Shown here: positions 6,016 through 8,713 of the stretch, one piece after another
How the letters are laid out: each line of letters opens with the position of its first letter
Position numbering within the stretch: the stretch's first letter is position 1
NCBI GenBank assembly: GCA_020442235.1
Contig: JAGRKQ010000010.1
Span: forward strand, 1-8,713
DNA from: Hyphomicrobiaceae bacterium
Lineage (GTDB): Bacteria; Pseudomonadota; Alphaproteobacteria; Rhizobiales; MH13
Length of the DNA stretch: 8,713 nucleotides
Direction: 5' to 3'
The notes under the pieces: model-generated
What the model was told of the DNA's origin: nothing
Database searches by the model: none
Seen by the model: only the letters and a program-made list of their open reading frames with translations
Position numbers and translations under genes: made by a program

Positions 6016-6115
6016 CTCGCGTTTACCCTGATTCCGATCTTGCGGGGGCAAGAACGCCGGCGCTGTGGATTCCGACCGCCCACAAAAGGTATGAATGAGA
6101 CCTTAAGGATGCCGC

Positions 6116-8713
6116 ATGGCCGCTGTTCCGAAAGGAAACAGCCCAGCGGCGAATGGTTCGGGACGCGTCTCCACGATGACTGCCATTGCGCTTTTCGACT
6201 TTGCAGATCACGCCGAGATCGGCCGGCTCCTTGCCGACCGCCGTCCGGCCTGGCTGTGGGCGGAAGACCCGGACCGGATTCTGTGGTCGAACCCGGCCGG
6301 TGTTCTGGCCATGCGCGCACCGGGCGCGCGGGCGCTGTTGGCCATGCGCTTTCCGCGCGGCGTTCCGGCGCGGCGGCAGCTGGAGCGGGTGGCCGCGCAG
6401 GCCGGCGACGAAACGGCGCCGAGCGTGGAGATGCTGCGCTTCTTCATCGGCTCCTCCGCGCAAACCTTCGTCTGCCTTTGCCGCAAGGTGAAACTGGCGG
6501 ACGGGCGTGTCGGCGTCCTGACGCTCGGCTCCATGCCGGTCGATACCGGCGCCCTGTCGCAGCGTCTGGAGCGCGTTCTTTTCGCCGCCAGTGAGGGCGT
6601 GAAGACCCGCTATGGTCTGGCGCTGGCGCAGGATGGAACGCTTATCGCCCGGCTGGGCCTGGAAGCGCCTGGAAGCGAAGCCGAAATGCTGATGCGCGAT
6701 GCTGTCGCCGAGGCCGGCGATACCGTGCGCTTCAGCGGGCTTGCCGCCAATGGCCTGCGCATCGATACGGTGCGCATCATTGCCGAGGACAAGGTGGTTC
6801 AGCTCGTGCTGCTTACCGACAGGATGGCGGGCGATGACGCGGCGCAGCCTTTGGAGGACATCGTAGTCGACACCCCCGCGGAAGCCGAAGCCCCCGCAGG
6901 AGCCGAAGTCCCCATCGAAGCCGAGACCGAGACCGAAACGGCAGCCCCCATTGAGGCCTCGCCGATAGCGGAGCCCGTCGACGCACCGGTTTTTCCGCAT
7001 ATCGCGGATACGCCCCTTGCCGGACCTGCCGGAGCAGAGGTTTCCGGCCCGGTCGACACCCCGGATGAGGCCGTTGCGGACATCGTCACCGAAGACGCGC
7101 CATCGGACGAGGCGCCCGAGGACATCCCGGCCGCTGTCGTGGAGGCTCCCGCCCTTGCCATCCCAGTGCGCGCCGGCATCACGGCCGATGCGCTCGACAA
7201 GATCCGGCGCCGGGCCGCGGAACGCTTCACCTTCGAGATTGACACTGCGGGAGCCGTTGCGGTCTGGCCACGTTTTCCGTCCGGGGATACGCCGGGGCTG
7301 TTCGTGCCGCAGATCGGCGAAGCGCTGCCGACCGCCTTCGCCCGCATCGGCCTTGGCGAAGATCCGGCGCGCACGACCATCGAAGAGGCCGTCGCCTCGG
7401 GCCGCATGTTCACCGGTGCGACGCTCCTGTGGCCCGGCGAGGGCTTCAAGGTTCCCCTCACCCTGACCGGATTTGCCGCGCGCAATCCCGATGGATCGCA
7501 TGCCGGCCATCGCGGCTTCGGCGTGCTGCGCTGGGCGGAAGCCGAAGCGCTTGAAGATGTCGTTGAAGACGCACCCGCCCAGGAAACATTCATCGAAGAC
7601 GTGCCTGCCGAAGACGCCGCGCCGCAAACGGATGAGGCCCCTGCCCTTGCCGACGGGGTTCGCGTGCTTGCCGGCCTCGCCGGTGCCGATGCGCTCCTGA
7701 GCGAAGACGCCTCTGCCGACGCGGGCTCGCCTGAAGAGATTGCCGAAGCGATTTTTTCGGAGGACGGCGCTCCGGCAGAGGAAATGCCGGAACCCGTTAC
7801 TGCTCACGAGCCCGATATTGAGGCCGAAGAGGCGGAAACGCCCCTCACCGTCGCCCCGCTCGACATTCCTTCCGAGGAAGCCGTCGAAGCGCCGGTGGAG
7901 GAAGAGGCCGGCGCACCGCTCGAACCGGGCGATGCCCTGCCGGACGGAGATGCCTTGCTTCCCGATGTGACGGTCGCTCCGCTCGACATTCCTGCCGAAG
8001 AGCTTCCCGGTCAGGACAATCCGCCGGCAGAAACGCCGGGAGCGGAGATCGCCGATGGCGAGGCCGCGCCGGACCCCATAGAGCCGGAACCTGCGGCGCC
8101 GGACACCGAAGCCGAGAGCGAACCGGAAGCAGAACTCACCCCCGAACAACGCAGCCCGTTCGCCGGTGCCGTCATCACCGGTGGGCCGCTGGCCGCGCTT
8201 TTTGCCGCAACCCGGGCCCGCCGCCGCCGCGAGGCCCGCAGCGACGCGCCCGAAGCGCGTGAGATTGTCGAGGACCCGCGCGACAGCGCCGAACCGGATG
8301 CAGCGCCGGCGCTTGATACCGCGCTTGCCGCAGCTGCCGAAGCGCCCGTTCAGGACGATCCCGAGACGGATGAGAAGACGCATGTGGCACCGGGCACGAG
8401 CGCCGAGACCGCGCCCCCCTTCATCACCGATACGCCCTTCTTTTCCGACGCCCCGGACGATGCCGAGCCCGCGGCGCCTGAAGAAGAGCCCGCTTCGGCA
8501 GAAGCACCCGAGGCCGAAGCCGATCCGGCGCCTGAGGCCGATCTCAGTCCGGCTGTTCCCGGTGCCGTGATTGCAGCGCTGGCGGGCGGCCTTCTTGGCG
8601 GGCTCAAGGCGCCGCTGGCGAGCGACATCGCCCCGACGGAAGAAGCGTCAGGCGCGGAAGAGGTTCCCGCCGAAACGGTCCTGACCGACGAGCCATTGAC
8701 CGAAGAGCCATTG
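6116..8713 (+). CDS. Large PAS-type sensor protein, probable histidine kinase, N-terminal 866 residues
   Basis: The frame is open from 6116 to the right edge without a stop. The ATG at 6116 is the first after an in-frame TAA at 6104 and has AAGGA 6 nt upstream. A weaker alternative is the ATG at 6176. Residues 22-165 form a folded segment with DRRPAWLWAEDPDRILWSNPAG (43-62), a pattern I associate with N-termini of cytoplasmic rhizobial PAS sensor kinases (PdhS-like). This segment continues as a sensory domain to about residue 237. Residues 241-345 are acidic Pro/Ala-rich. A second PAS-like domain follows (about 352-473, ERFTFEIDTAG to GHRGFGVLRW). From 474 to 866 the chain is again Glu/Asp/Ala/Pro-rich and probably disordered, with short hydrophobic islands at 511-528, 683-699 and 812-830. 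No signal peptide or certain membrane span is seen. HisKA and ATPase domains would lie beyond the window. Kinase identity is an inference; a kinase-less PAS scaffold is the alternative. Confidence 0.75.
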   Translation, partial: MAAVPKGNSPAANGSGRVSTMTAIALFDFADHAEIGRLLADRRPAWLWAEDPDRILWSNPAGVLAMRAPGARALLAMRFPRGVPARRQLERVAAQAGDETAPSVEMLRFFIGSSAQTFVCLCRKVKLADGRVGVLTLGSMPVDTGALSQRLERVLFAASEGVKTRYGLALAQDGTLIARLGLEAPGSEAEMLMRDAVAEAGDTVRFSGLAANGLRIDTVRIIAEDKVVQLVLLTDRMAGDDAAQPLEDIVVDTPAEAEAPAGAEVPIEAETETETAAPIEASPIAEPVDAPVFPHIADTPLAGPAGAEVSGPVDTPDEAVADIVTEDAPSDEAPEDIPAAVVEAPALAIPVRAGITADALDKIRRRAAERFTFEIDTAGAVAVWPRFPSGDTPGLFVPQIGEALPTAFARIGLGEDPARTTIEEAVASGRMFTGATLLWPGEGFKVPLTLTGFAARNPDGSHAGHRGFGVLRWAEAEALEDVVEDAPAQETFIEDVPAEDAAPQTDEAPALADGVRVLAGLAGADALLSEDASADAGSPEEIAEAIFSEDGAPAEEMPEPVTAHEPDIEAEEAETPLTVAPLDIPSEEAVEAPVEEEAGAPLEPGDALPDGDALLPDVTVAPLDIPAEELPGQDNPPAETPGAEIADGEAAPDPIEPEPAAPDTEAESEPEAELTPEQRSPFAGAVITGGPLAALFAATRARRRREARSDAPEAREIVEDPRDSAEPDAAPALDTALAAAAEAPVQDDPETDEKTHVAPGTSAETAPPFITDTPFFSDAPDDAEPAAPEEEPASAEAPEAEADPAPEADLSPAVPGAVIAALAGGLLGGLKAPLASDIAPTEEASGAEEVPAETVLTDEPLTEEPL
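7847..7993 (+). repeat. Short in-frame coding repeat (TVAPLDIP) in the sensor linker
   Basis: The peptide TVAPLDIP, followed by S/A-EE, occurs at residues 578-585 and 619-626. The 24-nt copies at 7847-7870 and 7970-7993 differ at only two third-codon positions and share a 15-nt identical core. They are offset by exactly 123 nt (41 codons). This is a trace of internal duplication in the acidic linker, or a repeated short docking motif. Confidence 0.6.

Noticed and set aside
6030..6075. Direct repeat GATTCCGA at 6030-6037 and 6068-6075, and a small TCTTGC/GCAAGA hairpin at 6038-6053, upstream of the sensor gene
   Set aside because: Eight bases and a six-pair stem are within chance expectation for this length, and no known regulator motif is matched. 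No CtrA-type TTAA-N7-TTAA site is present either.
5389..6594. 401-codon plus-strand frame across phasin 2 and the sensor start
   Set aside because: It crosses a terminator, a promoter and two well-supported genes in other frames, and has no recognisable domain.
6023..8383. 786-codon open frame on the minus strand
   Set aside because: It lies antisense to the sensor gene. Its length comes from the Glu/Ala/Pro/Asp-rich codons of the real gene, which rarely give stops on the other strand. The product is Arg/Gly/Phe-rich with no family character, and it runs through the phasin-sensor promoter region.

Overview
The window is about 64% G+C and looks chromosomal, from an alphaproteobacterium, most likely a member of the Rhizobiales (Hyphomicrobiales). 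The evidence is the rhizobial-style sensor kinase N-terminus, the paired phasins of the alphaproteobacterial type, and a tRNA-His of the alphaproteobacterial form (A73, U72, no encoded G-1). No genus can be assigned from sequence alone. The window is densely coding and ends inside genes on both sides.

Region 1 (1-4449) is a divergent uptake and hydrolysis cluster. On the minus strand a TAXI-family TRAP solute-binding protein gene (771-1748) is followed by the start of a fused 4TM/12TM TRAP permease (626 down to 1, cut by the window edge), with a strong GC hairpin between them. On the plus strand an amidase-signature hydrolase (1924-3222) and an ArgE-type M20 deacylase (3298-4449) form a probable operon. 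Together they suggest import of a small carboxylate or amide-containing solute followed by two amide-bond hydrolyses. The substrate is not visible from the sequence.

Region 2 (4502-5898) is on the minus strand: tRNA-His(GTG), then two separately transcribed phasins (4757-5266 and 5518-5898), which are polyhydroxyalkanoate granule-coat proteins. Each phasin has its own intrinsic terminator and its own promoter. Both promoters have the same design, with a TTGCAA -35 box embedded in a TGCA-N-TGCA palindrome, 17 bp before the -10. This strongly suggests joint control by one regulator, with PhaR the obvious candidate.

Region 3 (6116-8713, plus strand, cut by the window edge) is the first 866 codons of a very large protein. 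It is read as a cytoplasmic PAS-type sensor histidine kinase of the rhizobial kind. Two folded sensory segments are separated and followed by unusually long acidic Ala/Glu/Pro-rich disordered stretches holding short hydrophobic islands. The kinase core would lie beyond the window. The gene diverges from phasin 2 and shares the 217-bp control region that holds the phasin operator. I found no mobile element, CRISPR array or clear sign of horizontal transfer.
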